DNA of 31,603 bases, from contig DBQQ01000002.1 of assembly GCA_002305315.1 (NCBI GenBank), forward strand, positions 69,437 through 101,039, given 5' to 3'. Of the stretch, positions 9,933 through 17,781 are shown piece after piece. Position 1 is the stretch's first letter. Each line of letters begins with the position of its first letter. Position numbers and translations under genes: made by a program. A model generated the notes under the pieces. It saw only the letters and a program-made list of their open reading frames with translations. It had not been told where the DNA came from and did no database searches. The stretch is from Clostridiales bacterium UBA1390 (GTDB taxonomy: Bacteria; Bacillota; Clostridia; Lachnospirales; Bianqueaceae).

Positions 9933-9973
9933 TGGACAAACGCCCCTAGACTTTTCTCCATGGATAAATGTCC
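9914..9973 (-). terminator. Intrinsic terminator after rplS
   Basis: A long stem of about 17 bp with two wobble pairs runs from 9920 to 9973 (outer arms GGACATTT and AAATGTCC). It is followed on the minus strand by TTTTT (9919-9915). It lies about 90 nt after the rplS stop and ends the rplS transcript. Confidence 0.85.
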
Positions 9974-9995
9974 TGGGCTGCACACAGATTCCGCT

Positions 9996-10045
9996 GTAAA
10001 GACTGAAACGGGCAGAATATATAGCATCCCGCCCGTTTACTTTAC
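9996..10045 (-). other. Structured 3' region directly after rplS
   Basis: Nested inverted repeats GTAAAG/CTTTAC (9996-10001 with 10040-10045) and AAACGGGC/GCCCGTTT (10006-10013 with 10031-10038) fold into a stem about 18 nt after the rplS stop. No U-tract follows, so it may be a 3'-end stabilising hairpin before the true terminator at 9914-9973. Confidence 0.5.
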
Positions 10046-10062
10046 AAGCTTCCGCCCAAGGC

Positions 10063-10410
10063 TCAGATCTTTTCCTTAACCTTTGCAGCCTTACCCACGC
10101 GATCACGCAGGTAAAACAGCTTCGCTCTACGAACAGAACCCCTGCGAACCACCTCGATCTTGTCGATCACCGGAGAATGCAGCGGCCAGGTCTTCTCCAC
10201 GCCTACGCCATAGGACATACGACGAACGGTAAAAGTCTCCCGCAGGCCACCGTTCTGACGCTTCAAAACGGTACCCTCAAACATCTGGATTCTCTCTCTG
10301 GTTCCCTCTTTGATTCGAGCATATACACGAATGGTATCTCCTACTCGAAAATCGGGACGATCTGTCTTCAGCTGCTCATTCTCAATCTGACGAATAATGT
10401 CTTGATTCAT
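10063..10410 (-). CDS. rplS: 50S ribosomal protein L19
   Basis: Large-subunit protein at the 30S-50S interface. The 115-aa sequence has the normal length and family motifs: [55 protein letters not shown], and a basic end [21 protein letters not shown]. The ATG has a strong AAGGAAGGAG site. The gene has its own promoter and structured leader, plus a terminator of its own. Confidence 0.98.
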   Translation of the reverse strand: MNQDIIRQIENEQLKTDRPDFRVGDTIRVYARIKEGTRERIQMFEGTVLKRQNGGLRETFTVRRMSYGVGVEKTWPLHSPVIDKIEVVRRGSVRRAKLFYLRDRVGKAAKVKEKI

Positions 10411-10556
10411 GAAGCAAACTCCTTCCTTTTCATAGCAACTCTTAATGCAAGCCTATCTCCCAAGGATACGCTTATCGCAACAGCGGAGCGGCCGTAGTGA
10501 TTGAGGCGCCTCCCGCAGAAGGACGCCGACTGCCAGCTATACTGGCAGACTGTAAC
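10411..10556 (-). ncRNA. Structured rplS 5' leader (candidate L19 leader)
   Basis: About 145 nt lie between the predicted start of the rplS transcript and its coding region. On the minus strand they contain a 7-bp hairpin CTGCCAG/CTGGCAG, then a GC-rich block with GGCGTCC and GGAGGCGCC elements. Autoregulatory L19 leader RNAs are known upstream of rplS in low-GC Gram-positives, and this position and size fit. I have not matched it to the covariance model, so the family assignment is inference. Confidence 0.55.
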
Positions 10557-10562
10557 AAACGA

Positions 10563-10591
10563 ATTATACCATAAACCTATCTATCTGGCAA
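10563..10591 (-). promoter_or_regulatory. rplS promoter
   Basis: On the minus strand TTGCCA (10591-10586) and TATAAT (10568-10563) are separated by exactly 17 nt, with TGG just upstream giving an extended -10. The -35 box lies in the last codons of trmD. This is a strong sigma-A promoter for a separate rplS transcript. Confidence 0.82.
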
Positions 10592-11336
10592 GACTTTTTT
10601 CTAAAAACTTTTCCCGCAATCGTTCATAGATTCCGCGTTCTTCCCGACTCATCTTCTCTGGAATCAGCAGATCCGGGCGGTTTCTCATCGTGATTTCCAT
10701 CGAACGTTCCAAACGCCACCTGCGGATCGCCTCATGATTTCCCTCCATGAGTACCTCAGGTACATCCTGCTCATGAAAGGTGGCAGGCCGTGTATATTGA
10801 GGATATTCCAGAAGCATGCCTGAGAAAGATTCCTCCCCGGCAGATTCTTCATTGCCCAAAACCCCTTCTACCATACGGGCTACCGCGTCTATCACTACCA
10901 ACGCCGGCAATTCCCCGCCTGTAAGAACATAGTCTCCAATGGAGATCGGATCCGTAACGATCTCGTCGATCACCCGCTGATCGATTCCTTCATAATGACC
11001 GCATAAAAGTACCAGTGCCTCTTCTTTCGCCAACTCCTTCGCCTTCTTCTGTGTAAACGGGGTTCCCGTCGGCGTCATGTAGGCCACCCGGGGTCTTGTG
11101 CCTACGGTTTTGCAGATATCCGCATACGCTTCATACACCGGAGGCGCCTGCATCACCATGCCGGCCCCACCGCCATAGGGCGCATCATCCACATGCCGAT
11201 GCTTATCCTGTGTGTACTCTCGTATATCGACTCCATGTACTCCGATTCGCCCCTGCTTCTGCGCTCGATCCAGAATGCTGAAGGAAACCGCCTGCTGGAT
11301 CATCTGGGGAAACAGCGTCATCACATAGAATTCCAT
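10581..11336 (-). CDS. trmD: tRNA (guanine-N1)-methyltransferase
   Basis: SPOUT methyltransferase that makes m1G37 in tRNAs, which prevents +1 frameshifting. The 251-aa sequence shows GGGAGMVMQAPPVYEA, LLCGHYEGIDQRV and SIGDYVLTGGELPALVVIDA, the trefoil-knot SAM-binding segments. The C-terminal domain is complete. The ATG lies one base after the rimM stop with GAGGG upstream, in the standard rimM-trmD-rplS order. Confidence 0.98.
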   Translation of the reverse strand: MEFYVMTLFPQMIQQAVSFSILDRAQKQGRIGVHGVDIREYTQDKHRHVDDAPYGGGAGMVMQAPPVYEAYADICKTVGTRPRVAYMTPTGTPFTQKKAKELAKEEALVLLCGHYEGIDQRVIDEIVTDPISIGDYVLTGGELPALVVIDAVARMVEGVLGNEESAGEESFSGMLLEYPQYTRPATFHEQDVPEVLMEGNHEAIRRWRLERSMEITMRNRPDLLIPEKMSREERGIYERLREKFLEKSLAR

Positions 11337-11337
11337 C

Positions 11338-11859
11338 TTATATTTCCCTCAATCCCGGCAGCAGATGCACAGTCAGCAAATTTTGTTCAAAATCCATATC
11401 TACCACGCAGTCCGGGATCGATGGTATCAAAAGTGATTTTCCCTGCTCTTTCTCCACCTGGAACACCTCGTTACTCCCCGTCTCCAGAATGTCTGTCACC
11501 GTTCCCAACTCTTCTCCATCATCGGTCACAACCCGCATCCCCATCACATCGGCTAGATAATATTCCCGTTCTCCTAAAGGCAACGCCTCTTCGCGGCTTA
11601 CCCAAAGCTGGCGTCCTTTCAGGGTCTCCGCGGTATTCCGATCCGTAATCCCTTCGAACTCCAAGAGTACCATCTGCTTCTGAAACGCTACACGTTTCAC
11701 CTCAAAACTGCCCTGAATCCCATCCTGGCCGGGAAGGCTATACAATACCTTATCCAACTTGCGGAAACGTTCCGGATCTTCTGTCACCGGAAACACTTTC
11801 ACGCCGCCTCGAATGCCATGGGCACTGGTGATCACACCGATTCGAAAATACGCTTCCAT
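11338..11859 (-). CDS. rimM: Ribosome maturation factor RimM
   Basis: Assists maturation of the 30S head and binds S19. The 173-aa protein has the N-terminal beta-barrel (RIGVITSAHGIRGGVKVFPVTEDPERF) and the C-terminal PRC-barrel segment (YYLADVMGMRVVTDDGEELGTVTDIL...LLIPSIPDCVVDMDF). The start is the ATG at 11859 with AAGGAG six bases upstream. The longer frame to 11898 runs into the upstream terminator and is not used. Confidence 0.96.
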   Translation of the reverse strand: MEAYFRIGVITSAHGIRGGVKVFPVTEDPERFRKLDKVLYSLPGQDGIQGSFEVKRVAFQKQMVLLEFEGITDRNTAETLKGRQLWVSREEALPLGEREYYLADVMGMRVVTDDGEELGTVTDILETGSNEVFQVEKEQGKSLLIPSIPDCVVDMDFEQNLLTVHLLPGLREI

Positions 11860-11896
11860 TCTAATCTCCTTCCCGCCCCATCTCCTATTAGAAGAC

Positions 11897-11933
11897 AAAA
11901 GCCTCAGATCGGAAACAATGCTCCTTCTGAGGC
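11897..11933 (-). terminator. Terminator-like hairpin between khpA and rimM
   Basis: On the minus strand GCCTCAGA pairs with TCTGAGGC (8-bp stem, 17-nt loop), and TTTT follows at 11900-11897. It starts 8 nt after the khpA stop and looks like an attenuator that lowers rimM-trmD expression relative to rpsP-khpA. Confidence 0.68.
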
Positions 11934-11941
11934 GTCAGGCC

Positions 11942-12169
11942 TTATACAATATCGATAATGACTTTCTCGTCCGTCTTCATGCCTGCTGCCTTAACAACGG
12001 TACGAATGGCTCTTGCGATGCGGCCTTGCTTCCCGATGACCTTGCCCATATCGGACTCGGCCACACGAAGTTCCAGATGCAGCGCATTTTCCTTGCGAGA
12101 CTCCGTCACCACAACCTGGTCCGGATTCTCCACTAATGCCTTCGCGATCATCTCCACCAAATCTTTCAC
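11942..12169 (-). CDS. khpA: KH-domain RNA-binding protein
   Basis: 75-aa single KH-domain protein (KhpA/YlqC family) that partners with KhpB/Jag and affects RNA binding and cell elongation in Gram-positive bacteria. The GXXG loop is GKQG within MGKVIGKQGRIARAIR. It lies 11 nt after rpsP, the conserved location. The ATG has AAGGAGG upstream. Confidence 0.95.
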   Translation of the reverse strand: MKDLVEMIAKALVENPDQVVVTESRKENALHLELRVAESDMGKVIGKQGRIARAIRTVVKAAGMKTDEKVIIDIV

Positions 12170-12180
12170 GACGTACCTCC

Positions 12181-12420
12181 TTACTGAACTCCGGCGATCT
12201 TCAGAAGCTTCTGCACCGTTTCAGTCGGCTGTGCGCCTTGAGACAACCACTTCTTCGCCTGCTCCACGTTGATCTTTACCACGCTGGGTTCCTTTGTCGG
12301 ATCATAATATCCCAGCTCCTCGATAAAACGACCATTTCTCGGAGAACGCTCGTCTGCAACTACTACACGGTAGAACGGCACACCCTTAGCGCCCATTCTT
12401 CTCAATCTGATTTTAACCAT
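12181..12420 (-). CDS. rpsP: 30S ribosomal protein S16
   Basis: 79-aa small-subunit protein with the family start [22 protein letters not shown] and the segment [15 protein letters not shown]. The ATG at 12420 has GTGAGGTGA upstream. The frame extends 14 codons further, but those residues are not part of S16. Gene order ffh-rpsP-khpA is standard. Confidence 0.98.
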   Translation of the reverse strand: MVKIRLRRMGAKGVPFYRVVVADERSPRNGRFIEELGYYDPTKEPSVVKINVEQAKKWLSQGAQPTETVQKLLKIAGVQ

Positions 12421-12490
12421 GATATTCACCTCACTTCTATCTTTAGGCTTATGAAACTCCATCCTGAAAAGGCGGAGGATTCACCATTCA

Positions 12491-13837
12491 TCATCGCAAG
12501 GAAAAAGGAAGCTTTCCAAAAAGTCCTCTCTTCTTGCCCTTTGCGGCTCCGGCGAATTGTTTCATCATCGCCTTCCCCTGTTCAAACTGCTTCAGCATTC
12601 GGTTCAATTCCTGAATGCTGACACCCGCGCCCTTCACAATACGGCGCTTTCTGGATGCATTTAAAATAGATGGATTGCGTCTCTCCTGGGGCGTCATGGA
12701 ATAAATCATGGCTTCCACTCTCCCTAAGACACTCTCGTCGATATCGTCCTCTTTGATCTTGCCTCCGAGCCCTGGAATCATCTGCAGCAGTTCCTGCATG
12801 GATCCCATCTTTTTGACCTGCTTCATCTGTTCCAGATAATCTTCCAAATTGAAGTCGTTGGCCATCATCCGCTCGGTCATCTGCTGTGCCGCCTGCTCGT
12901 CAATCGCTTCCTGCGCCTTTTCGATGATGCTCAGCACATCTCCCATGCCCAGAATCCGGGAAGCCATCCGATCCGGATGAAATGCTTCAATATCGGTCAC
13001 TTTTTCTCCTACGCCCGCAAACTTGATAGGCTTTCCTGTGACCGCACGAATGGAGATCGCTGCACCGCCTCGGGTATCGCCATCCAGCTTTGTAAGGATC
13101 ACACCTGTGATATCGAGGGCTTCATCAAATTGCTTCGATACATTCACCGCGTCCTGACCGGTCATGGCATCCACCACCAGCAGCAATTCTGTTGGCTGCG
13201 TCTCCTGCCGAATGCTTTTCAACTCTTCCATCAGCTGCTCATCAATATGCAGCCGACCTGCCGTATCCAGAATCACAATCCCGCAGTCGTTGCGTACAGC
13301 CTGTGCTACACCCTGTCTTGCGATCTCTACCGGATTGGTATCTGTCCCCATTTCAAAGACCGGAACATCTACCTGTTGGCCCACAATCTGCAGCTGCTTC
13401 ACCGCCGCCGGACGATACACATCACAGGCCACCAACATTGGCCGCTTTCCCTGCTTCTTCAGATATCCTGCCAGCTTAGCGGCCATCGTCGTCTTACCTG
13501 CCCCCTGAAGGCCCAGCAACATGATCACGGTAGGAGGCTTGCTGCTGTACTGGATCGTGGTGTTCTCTTCTCCGCCAAGGAGAGCAATCATCTCCTCATG
13601 AACGATCTTGATGACCTGCTGTCCCGGTGTCAGGCTGCCCATGACTTCCTGCCCCACGGCGCGTTCCTGTACACTCTTAATAAAGTCCTTCACGACCTTG
13701 AAGTTCACATCCGCCTCCAGCAAAGCCAATTTGACTTCGCGCAGAGCCTCTTTGATGTCCTTCTCTGTCAGAACTCCCTTGCCTCGCAGCTTCTTAAAAA
13801 CATTCTGCAGCTTATCGCTGAGACTTTCAAACGCCAT
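12491..13837 (-). CDS. ffh: Signal recognition particle protein Ffh
   Basis: GTPase of the signal recognition particle that delivers membrane proteins to the translocon with FtsY and the SRP RNA. The 448-aa protein has the N domain (1-~90), the G domain with P-loop GLQGAGKTT (109-117), DVYRPAA, DTAGRLH and TKLDGDTRGGAA, and the methionine-rich M domain ending in a basic glycine/lysine tail. The ATG at 13837 has GGGAGG upstream and overlaps the end of ylxM by 11 nt. SRP RNA itself was not seen in the window. Confidence 0.98.
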   Translation of the reverse strand: MAFESLSDKLQNVFKKLRGKGVLTEKDIKEALREVKLALLEADVNFKVVKDFIKSVQERAVGQEVMGSLTPGQQVIKIVHEEMIALLGGEENTTIQYSSKPPTVIMLLGLQGAGKTTMAAKLAGYLKKQGKRPMLVACDVYRPAAVKQLQIVGQQVDVPVFEMGTDTNPVEIARQGVAQAVRNDCGIVILDTAGRLHIDEQLMEELKSIRQETQPTELLLVVDAMTGQDAVNVSKQFDEALDITGVILTKLDGDTRGGAAISIRAVTGKPIKFAGVGEKVTDIEAFHPDRMASRILGMGDVLSIIEKAQEAIDEQAAQQMTERMMANDFNLEDYLEQMKQVKKMGSMQELLQMIPGLGGKIKEDDIDESVLGRVEAMIYSMTPQERRNPSILNASRKRRIVKGAGVSIQELNRMLKQFEQGKAMMKQFAGAAKGKKRGLFGKLPFSLR

Positions 13838-14219
13838 CCGGAACCTCCCTTCCGCTTTCACCCACTGGCAGACCCAACTCCCTGGTCTGTTGATCCATCT
13901 GGTCCAACACTATTTTCATGGCTTCAGGATGATCCACCTGCGCCCTGGCCTGTTCTACCAGAGTGCGAATCCGTTCGATGCCCGCCTGCTCCCTCTGAAA
14001 CCACTGGATCCAGTGCAGACGTTCTTCATAACTTTGCAGCTTTTCCACACTGCGGCGAATCAAATCATGCGCCGCGGATCGGCTCGCTCCTCTGGCTTCA
14101 CTGATCTCTCCCAAAGACAGATCTTCAAAATAGTACATCCGAATAATCTCTTGCTGAGGCGGAGTCAACAGCTCTCCATAAAAATCATATAATAACGAGA
14201 TCTCATAGACCTGCTTCAA
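13827..14219 (-). CDS. ylxM: YlxM family helix-turn-helix protein
   Basis: Putative DNA-binding protein that is regularly paired with ffh. The 130-aa sequence has LYDFYGELLTPPQQEIIRMYYFEDLSLGEIS followed by a sigma-70 region-4-like helix-turn-helix (ISEARGASRSAAHDLIRRSVEKLQ). The only in-frame start is a TTG at 14219 with GAGGG seven bases upstream. An ATG inside the ribosome-site region is out of frame. It is the first gene after the strong promoter at 14273-14301. The C-terminal 40 residues are not conserved as far as I can judge. Confidence 0.92.
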   Translation of the reverse strand: MKQVYEISLLYDFYGELLTPPQQEIIRMYYFEDLSLGEISEARGASRSAAHDLIRRSVEKLQSYEERLHWIQWFQREQAGIERIRTLVEQARAQVDHPEAMKIVLDQMDQQTRELGLPVGESGREVPDGV

Positions 14220-14233
14220 CTGACATCCCTCGC

Positions 14234-14275
14234 AATCATCGGCTGTAAAGTAATTTTACTCTACAGCCGATGATT
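14234..14275 (-). repeat. 42-bp near-perfect palindrome at the ylxM transcript start
   Basis: Two 20-base arms separated by AA differ from perfect complementarity at one position, which becomes a G-U pair in minus-strand RNA. The palindrome runs from three bases inside the -10 box into the ylxM leader. The ylxM mRNA would therefore begin within a long hairpin and carry it as its 5' end. It could also serve as an end hairpin for the upstream DUF2264 transcript, although no U-tract follows it. Confidence 0.88.
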
Positions 14276-14301
14276 ATACAGGATGATATCAGCTTTGTCA
14301 A
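14273..14301 (-). promoter_or_regulatory. Consensus sigma-A promoter for ylxM-ffh-rpsP operon
   Basis: On the minus strand TTGACA (14301-14296) and TATAAT (14278-14273) are both perfect consensus boxes, 17 nt apart. The -35 lies about 18 nt after the DUF2264 stop. The predicted transcript starts near 14266 with a leader of about 45 nt. Confidence 0.93.
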
Positions 14302-14318
14302 GCCTTTTTTGAAAAAGT

Positions 14319-16259
14319 TTATAACATCATTCTGCCTTCTATTTCACTATGGTCAACCAGAATCCGCCGGTGATCCTGCAGTACCATCTCAACCGGTCCC
14401 AGGTCTTCCAATCCGCAAATCTCTTTCACAGGAAAAAGCTCCTCTTCCGTCCAGTCTTCTCCATCCTCTCTATACTGACTCAGACTGATCAGCGTATATT
14501 CTTGTCCCGTATGCTTGGCATACGGCAAGAAGCTTCTGCCGCCATATGCGCTGGTTTCCATGCGCTCTTCGACCAAAAGCTCCTCAAATCCTCTGAAAAC
14601 TGTCATCGCAACCGATCGCTCTCCAGATGTGAGAATCAGTGCTTTCGCCTGCCCCTTCCTGCGTTCCTCCATCTGAACCTCTCTTCCCGCGAGACTCCAT
14701 CCCCCCAGGGAGAGAGCCGACTGCCGACGAATCCGATCCACTCGCAAAATACCATACTCTGTGGCAATGTCCGCCAGATCTATACAATTGCTGTTTTTCA
14801 TGCTTGTTGTAAAGTCAAAGTAGACGCGGCGATACAGCACATCTTCCCGATGCCCGGCATACAACAGGAGATTTCCGTATTGCTGCGGCGCCAGTACATA
14901 CATCTGGCTCTCCTGTCCCCGTCCTAAGAAGGCATCCCAGGGGTGAGCCGCGCCGAAACAAAGACGGCTATACCCCATCATACCGCCCATATCCGCTTTC
15001 TCTCTCATCACCTTTCCGGTTCTAATCAGTGAAGCGCCATTGGAAGTATGGCAGCTCACTGCCATACCCGGCCCGTCCAGAAACAATGTCTGATGCCCTT
15101 GCTCGCCCCAGCTTCCCTCATTTTCCTCCGCAGTCCAGAAGGGATGATCCGCAGGCAGTGCGAGACAGAGCATGGCCTTACTGATCCAGAAAGGACTTTC
15201 TGCACAGGAATACTCCTGTACCATGGGAAGAAACTGTCCATAAAATCCCAGGCTGGGCACGCCATGGCAAAATACATCGTCTCGGGTAATAAACTGCAGC
15301 AATGCCCCCGAGCAGATTCTCCTCGCCCAGCCGGGATCCAGATTCGTTTTTTTCAGGAAGAAATGCGCCGCCACGCAGGATGTGGATGCATTTCTATATA
15401 TATTGCTTCTGCCCCACATCTTCATTTTTCCGTCCCGATCAAAGAAAAGCGGATAACTCTTCATGAGCTCGCAGGAATGTTCCTCAAATCGTTGCGCCAA
15501 CTCCGATTCTTTCTCATATCCGTACCAGAGATTCCATAGGGGCAGATACGTCTGAAAGGCCCACGCACTGTAATAATCAAAGGCATGGCCATCTCGATAC
15601 CATCCATCCCCGGCGTAAAAAGAGGCAATGGCCCGTGCGTGCCTCCGCATGAACGTTTCGTCGATCGCATACCCCTCGCGATGTAAGAACGCCAACATCA
15701 ACATGTTAAACAATCGCCAGTTATGGGGTTCTGTATCTCCATAGGCAAAAGACTGCAGATAGTGGGAGATCCTATCCTTTTCCTGCTGTGTATAGGTATT
15801 CCACAGGGTTTCCTCACAAATCCAGAGTCCCATGACCAGGGCCGCGCATTCTACCGTGTGCTGAAAAGTCCCCTCTGCCTGTTGTTTGCGGAGATCCTCA
15901 TACGAAAGCAGATACAACGAGCTTTGGGGATCACAGCCTTCCGCGATTTGCTTCCTATAATATTCCCGCAGGCAGATCCCTTCGATTTCTTCCTCAGGAT
16001 ACGCTTTGATCAGTGGAGCTGCCATGAGAAATGTCCTGGCCAAGCCCTCGAAGCGCTCCGCTGCCTTTTTCCATTCGGGAGTACGAGCATTGGGATATGT
16101 CTTATCCCACTCATTTCTCTTCACCAGGACCGGAGACTCCCTATCGGGAATATATTGAAAAACGCCTTTCAGATAGTATCTGCAGGCATCGAACCATTGT
16201 TCCCGTCCCATTCCGGTATAAGGACTTTTTCCGTCCGGTCTCTCTACTGTAAATGCCAT
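14319..16259 (-). CDS. DUF2264 domain-containing protein
   Basis: 646-aa protein of the DUF2264 family, recognised from its N-terminal half (residues about 20-380, many aromatic and tryptophan residues, for example GREQWFDACRYYL, HNWRLFNMLMLAF and DGWYRDGHAFDYYSAWAFQTYLP). This pattern suggests an alpha/alpha-barrel like that of carbohydrate-active enzymes. The C-terminal half looks beta-rich. No signal peptide is visible, so it is probably cytoplasmic. It is the last gene of a three-gene unit after an FGGY kinase (4-nt gap) and a TIM-barrel hydrolase. A role in cleaving or modifying an imported oligosaccharide is inference; I know of no settled reaction for the family. Confidence 0.85.
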   Translation of the reverse strand: MAFTVERPDGKSPYTGMGREQWFDACRYYLKGVFQYIPDRESPVLVKRNEWDKTYPNARTPEWKKAAERFEGLARTFLMAAPLIKAYPEEEIEGICLREYYRKQIAEGCDPQSSLYLLSYEDLRKQQAEGTFQHTVECAALVMGLWICEETLWNTYTQQEKDRISHYLQSFAYGDTEPHNWRLFNMLMLAFLHREGYAIDETFMRRHARAIASFYAGDGWYRDGHAFDYYSAWAFQTYLPLWNLWYGYEKESELAQRFEEHSCELMKSYPLFFDRDGKMKMWGRSNIYRNASTSCVAAHFFLKKTNLDPGWARRICSGALLQFITRDDVFCHGVPSLGFYGQFLPMVQEYSCAESPFWISKAMLCLALPADHPFWTAEENEGSWGEQGHQTLFLDGPGMAVSCHTSNGASLIRTGKVMREKADMGGMMGYSRLCFGAAHPWDAFLGRGQESQMYVLAPQQYGNLLLYAGHREDVLYRRVYFDFTTSMKNSNCIDLADIATEYGILRVDRIRRQSALSLGGWSLAGREVQMEERRKGQAKALILTSGERSVAMTVFRGFEELLVEERMETSAYGGRSFLPYAKHTGQEYTLISLSQYREDGEDWTEEELFPVKEICGLEDLGPVEMVLQDHRRILVDHSEIEGRMML

Positions 16260-16263
16260 GATC

Positions 16264-17775
16264 CTATCCTCTCTTCACGTTAAAATGAATCCGCCTCTCC
16301 AGATCTTTGATATATTCCGGATATATCTGATCGTACACCGCTTGCGTCTCTTTCTGCGGATGATACACTTTTCCAGGACGCGTCATACAGCCTGCCGCTT
16401 CCTGAAAGCTTCCATACCGTCCCAGGGCCACATACCCCAGCATAGCGGCTCCGAGGGATGTCGTATCCGTCGTTTCCATGCGGATCGCATCACGACCAAA
16501 CATATCCGCCGTCATCTGACAAATCGTCTCGCTCTCTGCGCCGCCGCCCGTGACTTTCACGCGCTCTATTCTTGACTTTTTCTTCTGTTCCATCCTCTCC
16601 ACCGCCCATCGTAAGGTATAGTTGATCCCCTCGATGATGGCGCGATACAGATGTTCCTTCCCATGATAATCTCGAAATCCCATGAGTGTACCGCTGGATA
16701 AGGGATACTTGGCCGAAGCTCCCCAGTACGGATATAACACGAGTCCTTCATTGCCGGGAGGTGTCTTTCGCAGATACAGATCAAAGGTATCCTCTGGCTT
16801 CCGATCCTTCTGCACCTGCTCCGTTTCCATCTCCTTCAAAAACCATTGTACCATCCAATATCCTCGATAGACCTGCAATTCCGGATTCCAATACTGGGGA
16901 ATCGCTGCCGGGAAGGATGGTACAAACGTCTGCAATTCGTAATATCGGCGAGACATGGTCTGCACCGTTGCCTGAGAACCAAAGGAAAGCACCGCTTCCG
17001 TGTCATCGACACAGCCCACCCCCAATGTTTCACAGGCTTTATCTGAAGCCCCGGCAATCACCTTCACCCTAGTGCTGAGCCCCATTTCCTCTGCAGCCTT
17101 CGCGCTGAGAGTTCCCATAATCGTTCCTGGCGGAACCAAAGGAACTAATTTCTCCTTCTCCACAGGAAACACATAATATTTGATATCGCGCCAGTCCGAC
17201 CACTGTTGTCTTGCGGAGTCAAAGGGAACATGCCCCGGCTGATTCGCCGTGCAATCCAGGAAAAAGCCCAGAAGCCACCTGTGTAAGTATCCGGATAAAA
17301 AAACGAATTTATCTGCTTTCTCCCATAAATCTTTCTCATAGTCCATCAGGTAATTGGTGTATCCAACCTGACTCGCTTCCCGAAGCAGCGTGCCCGCTCC
17401 CAATAGAGATGCCCCCAGAAGGAGCAGCTTATTATCCGGCCTGACCACAGATGTTCTTCGCTGATCCAGCCAGAGGATCAGCGGCCGCAGCGCTTCACCC
17501 TCCTTATCTACGATAGTCAGGCAATCTCTCATACAGGCAATGCACAGTCCGCCAATGTGCTCGAAAACATCCGGATTCTCTTTTTGAAGTGCGTGACAAA
17601 GCCAGACTGTCAGCTTCTTATAATAGACTGGATCGATTTCTGCACGGTCTGGCGCCGGTTTATCATAGGCTGGCATGGCCGCCTTCTTCTTCCATATCTG
17701 CCTGCCCTGCGGATCAAACACCATGCCCCGCACACTCTGTGTCCCATAATCTAAGGACAGGATATACTCTTCCAT
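16264..17775 (-). CDS. FGGY-family carbohydrate kinase
   Basis: About 503-aa sugar kinase of the xylulokinase/gluconokinase type, phosphorylating a pentulose, hexulose or sugar acid with ATP. The N-terminal FGGY domain begins YILSLDYGTQSVRGMVFD. The middle carries IAGASDKACETLGVG, where the family usually has GXXDQ, so the residue after the catalytic-base Asp is Lys rather than Gln. The C-terminal domain has VKVTGGGAES and TSLGAAMLGYVALG. The start is either the ATG at 17775 or a GTG at 17781 that directly follows the upstream stop. The substrate cannot be assigned from motifs. Neighbours point to breakdown of an uncommon sugar or lactone. Confidence 0.9.
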   Translation of the reverse strand: MEEYILSLDYGTQSVRGMVFDPQGRQIWKKKAAMPAYDKPAPDRAEIDPVYYKKLTVWLCHALQKENPDVFEHIGGLCIACMRDCLTIVDKEGEALRPLILWLDQRRTSVVRPDNKLLLLGASLLGAGTLLREASQVGYTNYLMDYEKDLWEKADKFVFLSGYLHRWLLGFFLDCTANQPGHVPFDSARQQWSDWRDIKYYVFPVEKEKLVPLVPPGTIMGTLSAKAAEEMGLSTRVKVIAGASDKACETLGVGCVDDTEAVLSFGSQATVQTMSRRYYELQTFVPSFPAAIPQYWNPELQVYRGYWMVQWFLKEMETEQVQKDRKPEDTFDLYLRKTPPGNEGLVLYPYWGASAKYPLSSGTLMGFRDYHGKEHLYRAIIEGINYTLRWAVERMEQKKKSRIERVKVTGGGAESETICQMTADMFGRDAIRMETTDTTSLGAAMLGYVALGRYGSFQEAAGCMTRPGKVYHPQKETQAVYDQIYPEYIKDLERRIHFNVKRG

Positions 17776-17781
17776 TCCCAC

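Noticed and set aside
12977..14104. Long plus-strand open frame (about 375 codons) opposite ffh and ylxM
   Set aside because: It lies entirely antisense to clearly conserved genes, has a His/Leu/Cys-rich composition typical of reversed coding sequence and resembles no protein family.
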